Shown here piece by piece: positions 35,685 to 44,990 of a DNA stretch of 64,000 nucleotides. The DNA lies in the NCBI GenBank assembly GCA_002367105.1, contig DFCS01000029.1, forward strand, positions 143,263 through 207,262, written 5' to 3'. This DNA comes from Hungatella sp. UBA3048. Lineage in GTDB: Bacteria > Bacillota > Clostridia > Lachnospirales > Lachnospiraceae. The notes below the pieces were generated by a model. The model was not told where the DNA came from. It was given only the letters and a program-made list of their open reading frames with translations, and did not search any database. Position numbers and translations under genes: made by a program. Every line of letters begins with the position of its first letter. The stretch's first letter is position 1.

Positions 35685-36590
35685 ATGATAAGACATCTGG
35701 GATTAAAAGCATATGGTAAGGTTAATCTGGGACTTGATGTTTTAAGAAAACGGGAAGACGGATACCATGAAGTACGAATGATCATGCAGACCGTAGGCCT
35801 TTATGATAAGATTGATATTTACTTAAAAGAGACTCCGGGAATTGAGGTAGTGACAAATCTCTATTATCTTCCGGTGAATGAAAACAACCTGGTTTACAAA
35901 GCAGCCAGGCTTCTGATGGAGGAGTTTCATATTATTCACGGAATCCGCATTCACTTAAATAAATTCATACCGGTTTCTGCAGGCATGGCCGGCGGCAGCA
36001 GCGATGCGGCGACGGTACTGTTCGGAGTGAACAAGATGTTCCAGCTGGGCCTGACAAGAGAAGAACTGATGGAACGGGGGGTGAAGATCGGAGCGGACGT
36101 CCCCTATTGTTTGATGAGAGGAACAGCGCTGAGCGAAGGAATCGGGGAAATTTTAACGCCTCTTCCCGATATGCCCCAGTGTCAGGTGCTCATAGCAAAA
36201 CCAGGGGTCAGCGTATCCACGAAGTTCGTTTATGAGCATCTGGATTTGCCAGGATTACGAAAAGAAGACCATCCGGATATTGACGGCATGATCGAAGCCA
36301 TTGGGAACCACAACATATACCAGGTTTCGGAGCGCCTGGGAAATGTGCTTGAAACAGTTACGATTCCGGAATATCCGGTGATTGCACAGATTAAAGACAA
36401 AATGAAAGAATTGGGAGCGGTGAACGCCTTAATGAGCGGAAGCGGCCCTACGGTTTTTGGCATTTTTACAAGCCCCAGAGCCGCAGAAAGCGCTTATGAG
36501 GAATTGAGGTACGGCGAGGCCAAGAGCCTTGCAAAACAGGTTTATCTGACGAATTTTTACAATACCAGGGAGGTTACAAATGAGCAATGA
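35685..36590 (+). CDS. ispE: 4-diphosphocytidyl-2-C-methyl-D-erythritol kinase
   Basis: A 301-residue GHMP kinase of the MEP isoprenoid pathway. It phosphorylates the 2-hydroxyl of CDP-ME using ATP. Motifs: AYGKVNLGLDVLRKREDGYH, the ATP loop VSAGMAGGSSDAATVL, and LMSGSGPTVFG near the C-terminus. A TTG at 35679 is in frame; ATG 35685, 10 bases after GAGGG, is chosen. It overlaps the GntR gene by 11 bases, so they are cotranscribed. The presence of ispE indicates the MEP route. Confidence 0.95.
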   Translation: MIRHLGLKAYGKVNLGLDVLRKREDGYHEVRMIMQTVGLYDKIDIYLKETPGIEVVTNLYYLPVNENNLVYKAARLLMEEFHIIHGIRIHLNKFIPVSAGMAGGSSDAATVLFGVNKMFQLGLTREELMERGVKIGADVPYCLMRGTALSEGIGEILTPLPDMPQCQVLIAKPGVSVSTKFVYEHLDLPGLRKEDHPDIDGMIEAIGNHNIYQVSERLGNVLETVTIPEYPVIAQIKDKMKELGAVNALMSGSGPTVFGIFTSPRAAESAYEELRYGEAKSLAKQVYLTNFYNTREVTNEQ

Positions 36591-37254
36591 TTTAAAGGTT
36601 AATATGAATGAATATCTGCCCCTTCGGGACGTAGTATTTAACACGCTGCGCCAGGCGATTTTAAAAGGGGAACTGGCACCGGGAGAGCGCCTTATGGAGA
36701 TCCAGCTTGCGGAGCGTCTTGGAGTCAGCCGTACGCCTATCCGGGAAGCCATCCGGAAACTGGAACTGGAAGGGCTTGTACTAATGATCCCCAGAAAGGG
36801 AGCCGAGGTTGCTAAGATTTCGGAGAAGAGCTTAAGGGATGTATTGGAGGTCCGCAGATCCTTAGAGGAGCTGGCGATTGAACTGGCCTGCCAGCGTATG
36901 ACACCTGAAGCCGTAGAGGAGCTTGAAAAAAAGCAGGAAGAATTTAAAGAGGCCGTGGAACAAGGCAATCCCATGGAGATTGCGGAGACGGATGAAGCCT
37001 ATCATGATGTGATTTACAAAGGCACATGCAATGACAGGCTGGTGCAGATGATCAACAATCTAAGAGAGCAGATGTACCGTTACCGTTTGGAATATATTAA
37101 GGATGAGGATAAACGCCAGATTCTTCTGCTGGAACATGACAACATATTGAAGGCGGTCAGACTGCGGAAGGTTCAGGAAGCAAAAGAAGCAATGCGGGAG
37201 CATATTGATAACCAGGAGATCACCGTATCAAAGAATATCAAGGAACAGGAATAA
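36580..37254 (+). CDS. GntR-family regulator, FadR/FCD subfamily
   Basis: A 224-residue regulator. The N-terminal winged helix has LRQAILKGELAPGERLMEIQ and LAERLGVSRTPIREAIRKLE. The C-terminal all-helical FCD domain includes DVLEVRRSLEELAIELAC and the histidines of YHDVIY and LLEHDNI that bind metal in this class. GGGAGG lies 6 bases before the ATG within ispE. The effector and targets are unknown; coupling to ispE is seen in related genomes to my recollection but does not prove function. Confidence 0.9.
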   Translation: MSNDLKVNMNEYLPLRDVVFNTLRQAILKGELAPGERLMEIQLAERLGVSRTPIREAIRKLELEGLVLMIPRKGAEVAKISEKSLRDVLEVRRSLEELAIELACQRMTPEAVEELEKKQEEFKEAVEQGNPMEIAETDEAYHDVIYKGTCNDRLVQMINNLREQMYRYRLEYIKDEDKRQILLLEHDNILKAVRLRKVQEAKEAMREHIDNQEITVSKNIKEQE

Positions 37255-37269
37255 GAAGAGAGGTATTTT

Positions 37270-37458
37270 ATGACGTTTAAGGAGAAGTATCTGGCCGGTG
37301 AGATAGAATTTGAAGCCATTGATGATTTTATTGAAGAATGGAATAACAGCGATACGCCCCAAACCCTTGCCCGGTTTCTCGGCCTTAATGAAGAGGAAGA
37401 GGATGTGTGGATCGAAGAGAGCGATGAAGCCTTAAAGGAGCTTCTGGACAGGAGATAG
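37270..37458 (+). CDS. Small acidic protein, 62 residues, unknown function
   Basis: A 62-residue soluble, strongly acidic protein: MTFKEKYLAGEIEFEAIDDF at the start, and LGLNEEEEDVWIEESDEALK near the end. GAGAGG precedes the ATG and it lies 15 bases after the GntR gene, so it is probably the third gene of the ispE unit. The composition and spacing suggest a real, helical small protein. No function assigned. Confidence 0.65.
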   Translation: MTFKEKYLAGEIEFEAIDDFIEEWNNSDTPQTLARFLGLNEEEEDVWIEESDEALKELLDRR

Positions 37459-37555
37459 GAGCATCCGGCTGTCATACTATTTTGCCCAAAACGAGGGCGG
37501 AAGATTGCAAAAGATAAACAAAACTGGAAAAATTATTAAATAAATATAACCTTTC

Positions 37556-37584
37556 TTGACAAGGTGACAACGTGTCATTATAAT
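37556..37584 (+). promoter_or_regulatory. Promoter of the RND efflux operon
   Basis: Consensus TTGACA and TATAAT with a 17-base spacer. It lies wholly within or beside the operator described next. Confidence 0.9.
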
Positions 37585-37604
37585 AAGTGGCATGTTGTCA
37601 CCTT
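37561..37604. promoter_or_regulatory. TetR-type operator overlapping the promoter
   Basis: Arms AAGGTGACAACGTG (37561-37574) and CATGTTGTCACCTT (37591-37604) match at 13 of 14 positions as an inverted repeat. They flank the -10 box and cover the spacer and the start region. A TetR-family gene follows, so autoregulation is likely. Confidence 0.85.
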
Positions 37605-37655
37605 TTCGTGTGGTCGGAGGATTCACATGGGAAATGAGGAAGGAGAGATGAAAAG

Positions 37656-38273
37656 ATGCCCACGGAACGGTTTTATAATCTTCCGGCAGGAAAAAAGAAA
37701 ACTATTTGCGATGCAGCGGTGGAAGAATTTACAAGGGTGCCGTTTGAAAAGGCTTCTATTAATAAGATAATCCAGGCAGCAGGAATATCAAGAGGTAGCT
37801 TTTATACTTATTTTGAAGACAAACGTGATGTTCTAGGATATATTTTTGAAGATGCTACTGATAATTTTCAGAATTGCTGGATAAGATGTGCTGAAAAAAA
37901 TAATGGTGATCTTTGGAAGACTGCGGAAACGTTTTTGCATTACGGCTTGGCCAATGCAAAGGAAAGTGTACTGCAGCTGATTAAGAACATCGCCGTCAGC
38001 GAAACAATGTTTGGTGTGACCCACCAGCTTTGCGATGAAAACTCCAAGAGCCAGCAAGAACTGCAGGAGACGATGTACCGTGTCATCGATACCTCTAATT
38101 TTAAAGATCAGAGTATAGAATTCTTTGGGAAGCTGGTATCCATGATATTCCTGGAACTGGCTCATTGTATGGGCTGGTACTACCATCATCGGGAAGATGA
38201 AGAAAAAATTAAGAAAATTTTTCTGGAAAAATTAGAAATTCTGCAATATGGAGTTTGTAGACATCAATTATAA
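37656..38273 (+). CDS. TetR-family repressor of the efflux operon
   Basis: A 205-residue TetR-type regulator. The helix-turn-helix lies at about residues 25-50 (ASINKIIQAAGISRGSFYTYF) and is followed by the conserved DKRDVLGYIF. The remainder is an all-helical ligand-binding domain. AAGGAGAG precedes ATG 37656. It is first in a run with the RND adaptor, pump and TolC-like genes and has an ideal inverted repeat over its promoter. An inducing compound, perhaps a pump substrate, is inferred. Confidence 0.9.
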   Translation: MPTERFYNLPAGKKKTICDAAVEEFTRVPFEKASINKIIQAAGISRGSFYTYFEDKRDVLGYIFEDATDNFQNCWIRCAEKNNGDLWKTAETFLHYGLANAKESVLQLIKNIAVSETMFGVTHQLCDENSKSQQELQETMYRVIDTSNFKDQSIEFFGKLVSMIFLELAHCMGWYYHHREDEEKIKKIFLEKLEILQYGVCRHQL

Positions 38274-38302
38274 TCTTAATATGATTAAATAAGGAGCTTG
38301 TC

Positions 38303-39445
38303 ATGACAAAGAAAAAAGTCTTTATTATTGCAGGTGCAATCGTTATTATTGCAGCCCTGGCGGGATTAATCATTCCCAAGGTGTTAGGCGGAAATAAGGA
38401 GGAGTTTGTGGCCGATGTCCCTCCTGTTGTAACTGTAGAGAATCCAAAGATCCGTTCCATAGAGCTGACCAGTGATTTAATCGGTACCATAGAGCCTTCC
38501 AGTATCGTCCATATCACGCCTTTAGGGGCAGGAGAAGTCACTGCTGTAAATGTTCAGACAGGTGACATGGTTACTGCCGGCCAGCTGCTTTGTGTCATTG
38601 ATACGAAACAGGTAGAGAGTTCCAGAATCATGGTGGAAACGGCCAGGATTACATACGAAGATGCAAGAAAGAATTTAGACCGGATGACGATTCTTTATAC
38701 AGCAGGTGATGTGGCGGAGGCCGATTACCAGTCACTTAAGGATAATGTGGAGATGGCAAGGCTTCAATATGAGAATGCCAAAATCGCATACAATATCCAA
38801 ATGGAAAGCAGCCAGGTGACGGCTCCTATTGGAGGCAAGGTGGAAAGCCTTAACATCAGCGTCCACGATATGGTTTCACCTCAGACCGTTATCTGTGTTA
38901 TATCAGGAGAAGGCGGAAAAGCGGTGACCTTTTATGCTTCCGAGCGCATTGTAAACGGATTGAAGGCCGGAGACAGCATAAATGTGGAGAAGAATGGAAC
39001 CGGTTATGAGGCAGCTATAACCGAAGTGAATACCATGGTGGATGAAGCAAGCGGATTATTCAAGGTAAAGGCCTCTATTCCGGAGGGAGACCGACTTGCT
39101 ACAGGAACATCGGTAAAGCTTACCGTGGTCTCCCAGAAGGCGGCAGATGTACTTACGGTTCCTGTGGAAAGTGTTTATTATGAAGGAGGAGATCCCTTTA
39201 TTTATACATATGCCGATGGAGCCCTTAAAAGGAATGCAGTGACCGTAGGCCTGGCAGACGTGGATTATGCGGAAATTCAGGCTGGTATCTCAGCTGAGGA
39301 TCAGGTGATCACCACATGGACCAGCGAATTGTATGATGGTTCAAAAGTCACCCTTGCAGATGCGTCAGGAGAGGAAACCCAGGCAGCAGACGGCGCATCG
39401 GAAACAGAAGAAACAGGGGCGGAAACTTCCGGTTCTGAGCAGTAA
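38303..39445 (+). CDS. RND efflux adaptor (membrane fusion protein)
   Basis: A 380-residue HlyD/AcrA-type adaptor. An N-terminal membrane helix (VFIIAGAIVIIAALAGLIIP) is followed by lipoyl halves (VHITPLGAGEVTAVNVQTGD and VTAPIGGKVESLNISVHDMV) that flank a helical hairpin of about 70 residues. Beta-barrel and membrane-proximal domains complete it, and an acidic/Thr-rich tail ends the protein. The hairpin is short, as in Gram-positive adaptors. AAGGAG lies before the ATG, and it is 12 bases upstream of the pump gene. Confidence 0.92.
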   Translation: MTKKKVFIIAGAIVIIAALAGLIIPKVLGGNKEEFVADVPPVVTVENPKIRSIELTSDLIGTIEPSSIVHITPLGAGEVTAVNVQTGDMVTAGQLLCVIDTKQVESSRIMVETARITYEDARKNLDRMTILYTAGDVAEADYQSLKDNVEMARLQYENAKIAYNIQMESSQVTAPIGGKVESLNISVHDMVSPQTVICVISGEGGKAVTFYASERIVNGLKAGDSINVEKNGTGYEAAITEVNTMVDEASGLFKVKASIPEGDRLATGTSVKLTVVSQKAADVLTVPVESVYYEGGDPFIYTYADGALKRNAVTVGLADVDYAEIQAGISAEDQVITTWTSELYDGSKVTLADASGEETQAADGASETEETGAETSGSEQ

Positions 39446-39457
39446 GGGGGCGGTAGA

Positions 39458-42400
39458 ATGGGAATTGTAAAAGGCATTTTAAAGCGTCCTGTAACCTTTG
39501 TTTTGGCAATTTTGTGTCTGCTTGTATTTGGTCTGTCCTCTGTTTTTAGCGCCAAGATGGAATTGACCCCGGAAATGAAATTTCCTATGTTTTTGATCAC
39601 CAGCACATATCCCGGTGCCAATCCGGGGGATGTCAATGACCTGGTTACTAAGCCCTTGGAAGAATCCGTGGGAATTTTGTCCGGTGTCAAAAATATCCAG
39701 TCAATTTCCCAGGAAAATGTCTCCATTCTTGTTCTGGAGTATGAGTACGGGACCAACATGGATAAGGCGTATTCTGAGTTAAAGAAAAAAATGGACAGTG
39801 TAAAACTTCCTGATGATGTGGAAGTACCCACGATCATGGAATTCAACATGAATGAAATGCCTTCCGTAACGCTGGCAGTCAAGGATCCCACTCAAAGCAA
39901 CTTATATAACTATGTCAATGATAAGATTGTTCCGGAGTTTGAAAAAATTCCTTCCGTTGCCAGGGTTGATGTCAGCGGAGGCGAAGAAAACTATGTCAGC
40001 ATTCGCCTGATTCCGGAAAAGATGGCCCAGTACCATCTGACCATGGATTCCATTAGTCAGGCCATTCAGGCAGCAGACTTTACCTATCCGGCTGGAAGTA
40101 CAGGAGTAGGAAAACGGGATTTATCGGTCAGTACGGCTGTAGAAATAAAGACCGTTGACAGCCTTAAGAAGGTTCCTTTGGCGGCTGGAAACGGAAAAAC
40201 CATTTACCTGGAAGATGTCGCCGATATTTCACAATCCTCGAAAGATCAGAAAGCCATTGGACGGTACAATGGAGATGATACCATTACCTTGTCCATCAAC
40301 AAGCAGCAAAAGAACAGTGCGGTGGATGTTTCAAAAGGTGTCAAAAAGACCATTGAAAACTTAAAGCACGAATATCCCAATGTAGATTTTATAACCATTG
40401 ACGATTCCAGTGACCAGATTTTATCGGCTCTGGGAAGTGTTAAAGATGCAATGGTAGCGGCTGTTGTTATATCCATGGTCATTATCTTCCTGTTTTTTGG
40501 TGATGTAAAGGCTTCTCTTATAGTGGGAAGCTCCATTCCGGCATCAATGCTCATTTCTCTGATTTTAATGTCAGCTATGGGATTTTCCATGAACCTGGTC
40601 ACCATGAGCAGTATTGTACTGGCCGTGGGGAATATGGTGGATGATTCGATTGTCGTACTGGACAATTGCTTCCGCGCCCAAAAGGGGAAGGGCTTCCGGG
40701 AATATATGGAAGCAGCGGTAAGCGGAACAGGAGAGGTGTTTTCGGCCATTTTAGGCGGCGCCGTGACAAACAGCGTGGTATTTATTCCTCTGGCTATGCT
40801 TCAGGGGATGTCGGGCCAGCTGTTCATGCCTTTGGGATTTACCCTTATATTCGCGTCCCTGGCTTCCGCGATTTCCGGATTGACCATTGTACCCATGTGC
40901 TATACAAGACTCCGGCCTGTTGAAAAAAAGAATTCCCCTATAGGAGGAATTATGAGGCTCCTCCAGGAGGGCTATAGCCGGCTTGTATCTAAACTGCTGA
41001 ACAGAAAGGCTCTGGTGATGACCATATCAGTGCTTTTACTGGTGGTTTCCTTTATTCTGGCGGGAAGACTGGGATTTGAGCTCATGCCTGATGTGGATGA
41101 GGGGACTGTCTCTGTTTCCGTTGAAGTAAAGCCTGGACTTAAAATTGAAGAGGCAAATCAGATTCTTAAGAAGGTAGAAGCAATTGTGACCAAGGAAGAG
41201 GACTTAAAGTCCTATATGATAAGCTACGGAGGTGGAGGCTTAAGCTTAAACGGCAGCAACGTAGGTACTTTGACAGGATATTTAAAGTCTGACAGAAAAC
41301 TTACTACCAAACAGGTTGTCAATAAGTGGAAAAAAGAAATGAACCAGCTTTCTGACTGCAACATTACCGTAAAGTCCTCATCCATGATGGAAATGGGCGG
41401 ATCAGGCAGCCATGATTTTGAAGTGATTTTACAAAGCGCCCAGTTAGATAAGCTGAAAGAAACCTCAGACCAGATGGTGGCAGAGCTTTCCGGCCATTCC
41501 GGATTGATCAAGGTCCATTCCGATCTGGAAAATGCAGCGCCTGTCATAAAGGTCCATGTAGACCCCATAAAGGCGGCGGCAGAAGGTGTGGCTCCGGCCA
41601 GTGTAGGCGGGATAATGAGCAATATGCTCAGCGGTAAAGAGGCCGCCACACTCGACGTGGCAGGAGAAGAACTTTCTGTAAGGGTGGAATATCCAAAGGA
41701 TTCCTATGACACCCTTGACAAAGTTCAGGGAGTTCTAATTCCCAATGCGTTTGGAGGCACGGTCGCTTTGACCGATATTGCTGATATTGATTATGAAGAC
41801 AGTCCTACTGCTATTAACAGAAAGAATAAACAGTATATTGCTACCATAACCGGTTCCTTTACTGAGGCCGTTAAGTCAGAAAAGGATAAAGAGGCTTTGA
41901 AAAAGTCCATTGACCAGGAAATTGTAAATCCATACCTGGATTCTACGGTTACAAGGGCAAAAAACAGCGAGGATCAGGCCATGGTAGAAGAGTTCACCAA
42001 TCTGGCTATGGCGATTGTAACGGCTATTTTCCTGCTTTTTGTGGTAATGGCTGCCCAATTTGAATCGCCTAAATTATCCCTGATGGTTATGACGGCCATT
42101 CCCTTCAGTTTGATTGGTGCGTTTGGACTCATGGTAGCGGTAGGAATCAAGATAAACCTGCCCTCCCTGTTAGGCTTTTTGATGCTGGTAGGTACGGTAG
42201 TAAAATCCGGTATTCTCTATGTGGAGACTGTAGGCCAGTACCGCCTGACCATGGAAAAACGGGAGGCAGTGATAAAGGCAGGTGTTAACAGATTCCGTTC
42301 TATCTCCATGACAACCCTGATTGCCATTGTTTCTATAATACCTCTGGCGCTGGGAATCGGTGATGACGGAGAAATCATGCAGGGTCTGTCACTGGTTAAC

Positions 42401-42505
42401 GTAGGCGGTCTTACCGCTTCTACGGTTTTGACACTTCTGCTGTTGCCGGTGTATTATTCCATTATGACCGGAAAGTCAGATAAAATCGTAGAGCCGGAGG
42501 ATTAA
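39458..42505 (+). CDS. RND efflux pump, HAE1/AcrB-like
   Basis: A 1015-residue inner-membrane RND transporter, the normal length of the AcrB/MdtB/SwrC group. TM1 is followed by the porter domain (YPGANPGDVNDLVTKPLEES), then TM4 with the proton-relay Asp pair (LAVGNMVDDSIVVLDN). The second half repeats the layout (GFLMLVGTVVKSGILYVETV in place of the usual NAI motif). It uses the proton gradient to expel drugs, lipids or peptides. GGGGGCGG precedes its ATG. The substrate cannot be told; SwrC/YerP of Bacillus is the nearest well-known monoderm analogue. Confidence 0.93.
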   Translation: MGIVKGILKRPVTFVLAILCLLVFGLSSVFSAKMELTPEMKFPMFLITSTYPGANPGDVNDLVTKPLEESVGILSGVKNIQSISQENVSILVLEYEYGTNMDKAYSELKKKMDSVKLPDDVEVPTIMEFNMNEMPSVTLAVKDPTQSNLYNYVNDKIVPEFEKIPSVARVDVSGGEENYVSIRLIPEKMAQYHLTMDSISQAIQAADFTYPAGSTGVGKRDLSVSTAVEIKTVDSLKKVPLAAGNGKTIYLEDVADISQSSKDQKAIGRYNGDDTITLSINKQQKNSAVDVSKGVKKTIENLKHEYPNVDFITIDDSSDQILSALGSVKDAMVAAVVISMVIIFLFFGDVKASLIVGSSIPASMLISLILMSAMGFSMNLVTMSSIVLAVGNMVDDSIVVLDNCFRAQKGKGFREYMEAAVSGTGEVFSAILGGAVTNSVVFIPLAMLQGMSGQLFMPLGFTLIFASLASAISGLTIVPMCYTRLRPVEKKNSPIGGIMRLLQEGYSRLVSKLLNRKALVMTISVLLLVVSFILAGRLGFELMPDVDEGTVSVSVEVKPGLKIEEANQILKKVEAIVTKEEDLKSYMISYGGGGLSLNGSNVGTLTGYLKSDRKLTTKQVVNKWKKEMNQLSDCNITVKSSSMMEMGGSGSHDFEVILQSAQLDKLKETSDQMVAELSGHSGLIKVHSDLENAAPVIKVHVDPIKAAAEGVAPASVGGIMSNMLSGKEAATLDVAGEELSVRVEYPKDSYDTLDKVQGVLIPNAFGGTVALTDIADIDYEDSPTAINRKNKQYIATITGSFTEAVKSEKDKEALKKSIDQEIVNPYLDSTVTRAKNSEDQAMVEEFTNLAMAIVTAIFLLFVVMAAQFESPKLSLMVMTAIPFSLIGAFGLMVAVGIKINLPSLLGFLMLVGTVVKSGILYVETVGQYRLTMEKREAVIKAGVNRFRSISMTTLIAIVSIIPLALGIGDDGEIMQGLSLVNVGGLTASTVLTLLLLPVYYSIMTGKSDKIVEPED

Positions 42506-42638
42506 ACTGCAGTCTGTTTAACCTCATCAAGCAGCGAAGCAGATTACGATTATCCGATTGGTTTTTCAGTGGAAAAAATTGGTTATTGAATAATAAATAA
42601 GGTGTGATAGAATAAATTCCAAATAAGGAGGATTCAGG

Positions 42639-43790
42639 ATGAGAAAATGGAAACAGATCAGTGCATTCTGCCTTGCGGCAGCGCTTACTGTCTCCGGACC
42701 GGCGGCCATAGTTTGGGCCGGAAGCCCGGAGTTTGCAAGAACCCCGGAGGAGTGGGCAAAGCTCCGTGACAATGTGATGGAATACGATGAACTGGCCGGC
42801 CTGATCCGTGAATATAATGTAACGGTTCAGAAAAACCAGCTGGATATTAATGATAAGAAAAAGAATGACCGGATTACCAGTGACCAGAATGCCCAGTATT
42901 ACCGGGATGCGGCAAGCGATTACAGAGACATGATTACCGGAGATGACCCGGTGTCTGATGCAAGCGGTGCGGCCAGCGCCAACAGTGCGGAGGCCATGGC
43001 AGATAACAATGTGGAGGATTTGCAGGTATATCAGCTTACCCATGAGCAGGAGGAAGCCAATCTGGTAGCAACGGCCCAGTCTTCCATGATCACCTATTTT
43101 CAGCAGAGATACGAGCTGGAAAGTACAAAGAGCAGCCTGGAGTTTGCAGAGGCTGCATACCAGTCCGCACTGGTAAGACAAAGTGCAGGGATGACAACCC
43201 AGGCCGATGTACTGGGTGCTTTAGAGAGTGTTCAGAGCACACAGACTTCCATTGATAAGCTGACATCTTCTGTTGAGGAGACCAGACAGAAGCTTTGTGT
43301 TATGCTGGGCTGGAAATACAACGACTCACCGGATATTTTGGAAATTCCGGCTGTGAATATGGAACGCATTGCAGCCATGAACCCGGACACAGATAAGGAT
43401 TCTGCCCTGGGCAACAGCTATACCTTAAAAATCAATAAGAGGAAGCTGGAAAATGCCGTGGGGGATATTACAAAGCAGACCTTAAACCGGACAATAACAA
43501 GCAATGAGCAGAATATCGGTTCCGATTTAACAAAACGCTACCGGGCGGTTCTTCAGGCAAAGGCAGCGTATGACCAGGCAGGTGCAGAATTTGCTCTGGA
43601 AAGCAAAAATATGGATACTGCCCAGAGGAAATATGACTTAGGAACCTTAAGCAAACTGGATTATTTAAAGCAGAAAAATGCATATGACACGAAGAATCTC
43701 GCTATAAAGACAGCAGAGCTTGTCCTGTTTCAGGCGGTTCAAAATTATGATAATGCGGTAAACGGACTGGCTTCGACAGGAGGTTTATAA
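42639..43790 (+). CDS. TolC-like secreted protein, first copy
   Basis: A 383-residue exported protein. The signal peptide has a KWK start and a hydrophobic core, with likely cleavage after VWA near residue 27. It has the two internally related helical-hairpin repeats of the outer-membrane efflux family: RQSAGMTTQADVLGALESVQ in the first half and YDLGTLSKLDYLKQKNAYD in the second, each in long coiled coils. It is shorter than TolC proteins with a full beta-barrel (over 450 residues), so the barrel strands may be reduced. AAGGAGG precedes the ATG. The 133-base gap from the pump gene may hold a second promoter. Confidence 0.82.
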   Translation: MRKWKQISAFCLAAALTVSGPAAIVWAGSPEFARTPEEWAKLRDNVMEYDELAGLIREYNVTVQKNQLDINDKKKNDRITSDQNAQYYRDAASDYRDMITGDDPVSDASGAASANSAEAMADNNVEDLQVYQLTHEQEEANLVATAQSSMITYFQQRYELESTKSSLEFAEAAYQSALVRQSAGMTTQADVLGALESVQSTQTSIDKLTSSVEETRQKLCVMLGWKYNDSPDILEIPAVNMERIAAMNPDTDKDSALGNSYTLKINKRKLENAVGDITKQTLNRTITSNEQNIGSDLTKRYRAVLQAKAAYDQAGAEFALESKNMDTAQRKYDLGTLSKLDYLKQKNAYDTKNLAIKTAELVLFQAVQNYDNAVNGLASTGGL

Positions 43791-43793
43791 GAT

Positions 43794-44990
43794 ATGAGAA
43801 AGAAAGGCTACTTATCTGCCTGTATGGCAGTGACTCTTACACTTACCGCTGCCCTGCCGGTTTATGGGGCAGCAGGACCCGGCAGTACGAGTATAGCAAT
43901 TCCTGATGGAATGGGAGAAGAAACCTGGAACAGGCTTAACGATCAGACCATTGAATTTGATGAGCTTTCCGATCTGGTAAGGTATTTTAACCCTGATTTC
44001 AAGAACATTGCCGATTCGGCTGGAAATGAGCTGAGCAACCAGCAGTATCTTTATGACGAAATGAGGACGTCTATCCGGGATCTCAATAACAATGCCCAGG
44101 CGATGAAAGATTCAGGAGCCACAGACAGCGAAGAGGGGCAGAAGACCTTTCAGGCCTTAAAAGATACGGCAAAGGCGCTGGATGCCAGGGCGCAGATGCT
44201 GGAAAAAGTAATCAAACGTATTAACTCAGGAGTTAATAAAAACGTCGACCGCTACTCGAAAACCTTTTCTTCTGCCGCAGATCAGATCATGATAGGCTAT
44301 AGCAGCGCCCTGGCTAACCGGGACGTGGTTCAAAAAGCGCTGGACTTAAGCAAGGCAGGTTATGAGGCACAGTCCTTAAGTCAAAAACAGGGCATGGCAA
44401 CGGAAGCAGATGTTTTGGCAGCTAATAAAGGGGTTCTGGCAGCCCAGGCGGCTCTTGACCAGATTGACAACACCATCGACGGCTTGAAGCGATCTCTTTG
44501 CCTGATGACCGGCTATCCAGCGGATGGATCCGTTCAGATCGGTGAGATACCCCGACTGGACCTTTCCGTTATCGGGGCACTGGACTTAACAGCGGATACA
44601 GAAAAGGCGATCGGAAATAATTACGATCTGATTGAAAAACGTCACGGAGGTTCTAACAAGACCACTACCGGTATAAAGAATAAGGATGCCGGTATTTCAG
44701 AGGCTGAGCAGAACCTTACGGTTACCATGCAGTCCTATTACCAGGAGATCCTTCAGTCTAAATCCGCCTATGACGCCGCCTCCACCGCTTATGAAAAGGC
44801 AGTGCTGGAAAAGCAGAAGGCTGGCCGTTCTTACCAGCTGGGCATGCTGAGCAAGATAAACTATTTGCAGGCACAAATGGCATTTTCACAGGCAGAGGGA
44901 GATAAGCAAACCGCTTATAACACCTTATATCAGGCCTATAGTACCTACCAGTGGGCGGTTAACGGGATCGTAACGGCTTCTGAACAGTAG
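43794..44990 (+). CDS. TolC-like secreted protein, second copy
   Basis: A 398-residue paralogue of the preceding gene, starting 4 bases after its stop. The signal peptide (KKGYLSACMAVTLTLTAALP) likely ends near VYG|AAG. The same two hairpin motifs occur: SQKQGMATEADVLAANKG and YQLGMLSKINYLQAQMAFSQ. The mature N-terminus (MGEETWNRLNDQTIEFDELS) matches the first copy (EWAKLRDNVMEYDELA), so they arose by tandem duplication. Possible hetero-oligomers docking on the RND adaptor are inferred. Its last 32 bases overlap spoIIR tail to tail. Confidence 0.82.
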   Translation: MRKKGYLSACMAVTLTLTAALPVYGAAGPGSTSIAIPDGMGEETWNRLNDQTIEFDELSDLVRYFNPDFKNIADSAGNELSNQQYLYDEMRTSIRDLNNNAQAMKDSGATDSEEGQKTFQALKDTAKALDARAQMLEKVIKRINSGVNKNVDRYSKTFSSAADQIMIGYSSALANRDVVQKALDLSKAGYEAQSLSQKQGMATEADVLAANKGVLAAQAALDQIDNTIDGLKRSLCLMTGYPADGSVQIGEIPRLDLSVIGALDLTADTEKAIGNNYDLIEKRHGGSNKTTTGIKNKDAGISEAEQNLTVTMQSYYQEILQSKSAYDAASTAYEKAVLEKQKAGRSYQLGMLSKINYLQAQMAFSQAEGDKQTAYNTLYQAYSTYQWAVNGIVTASEQ

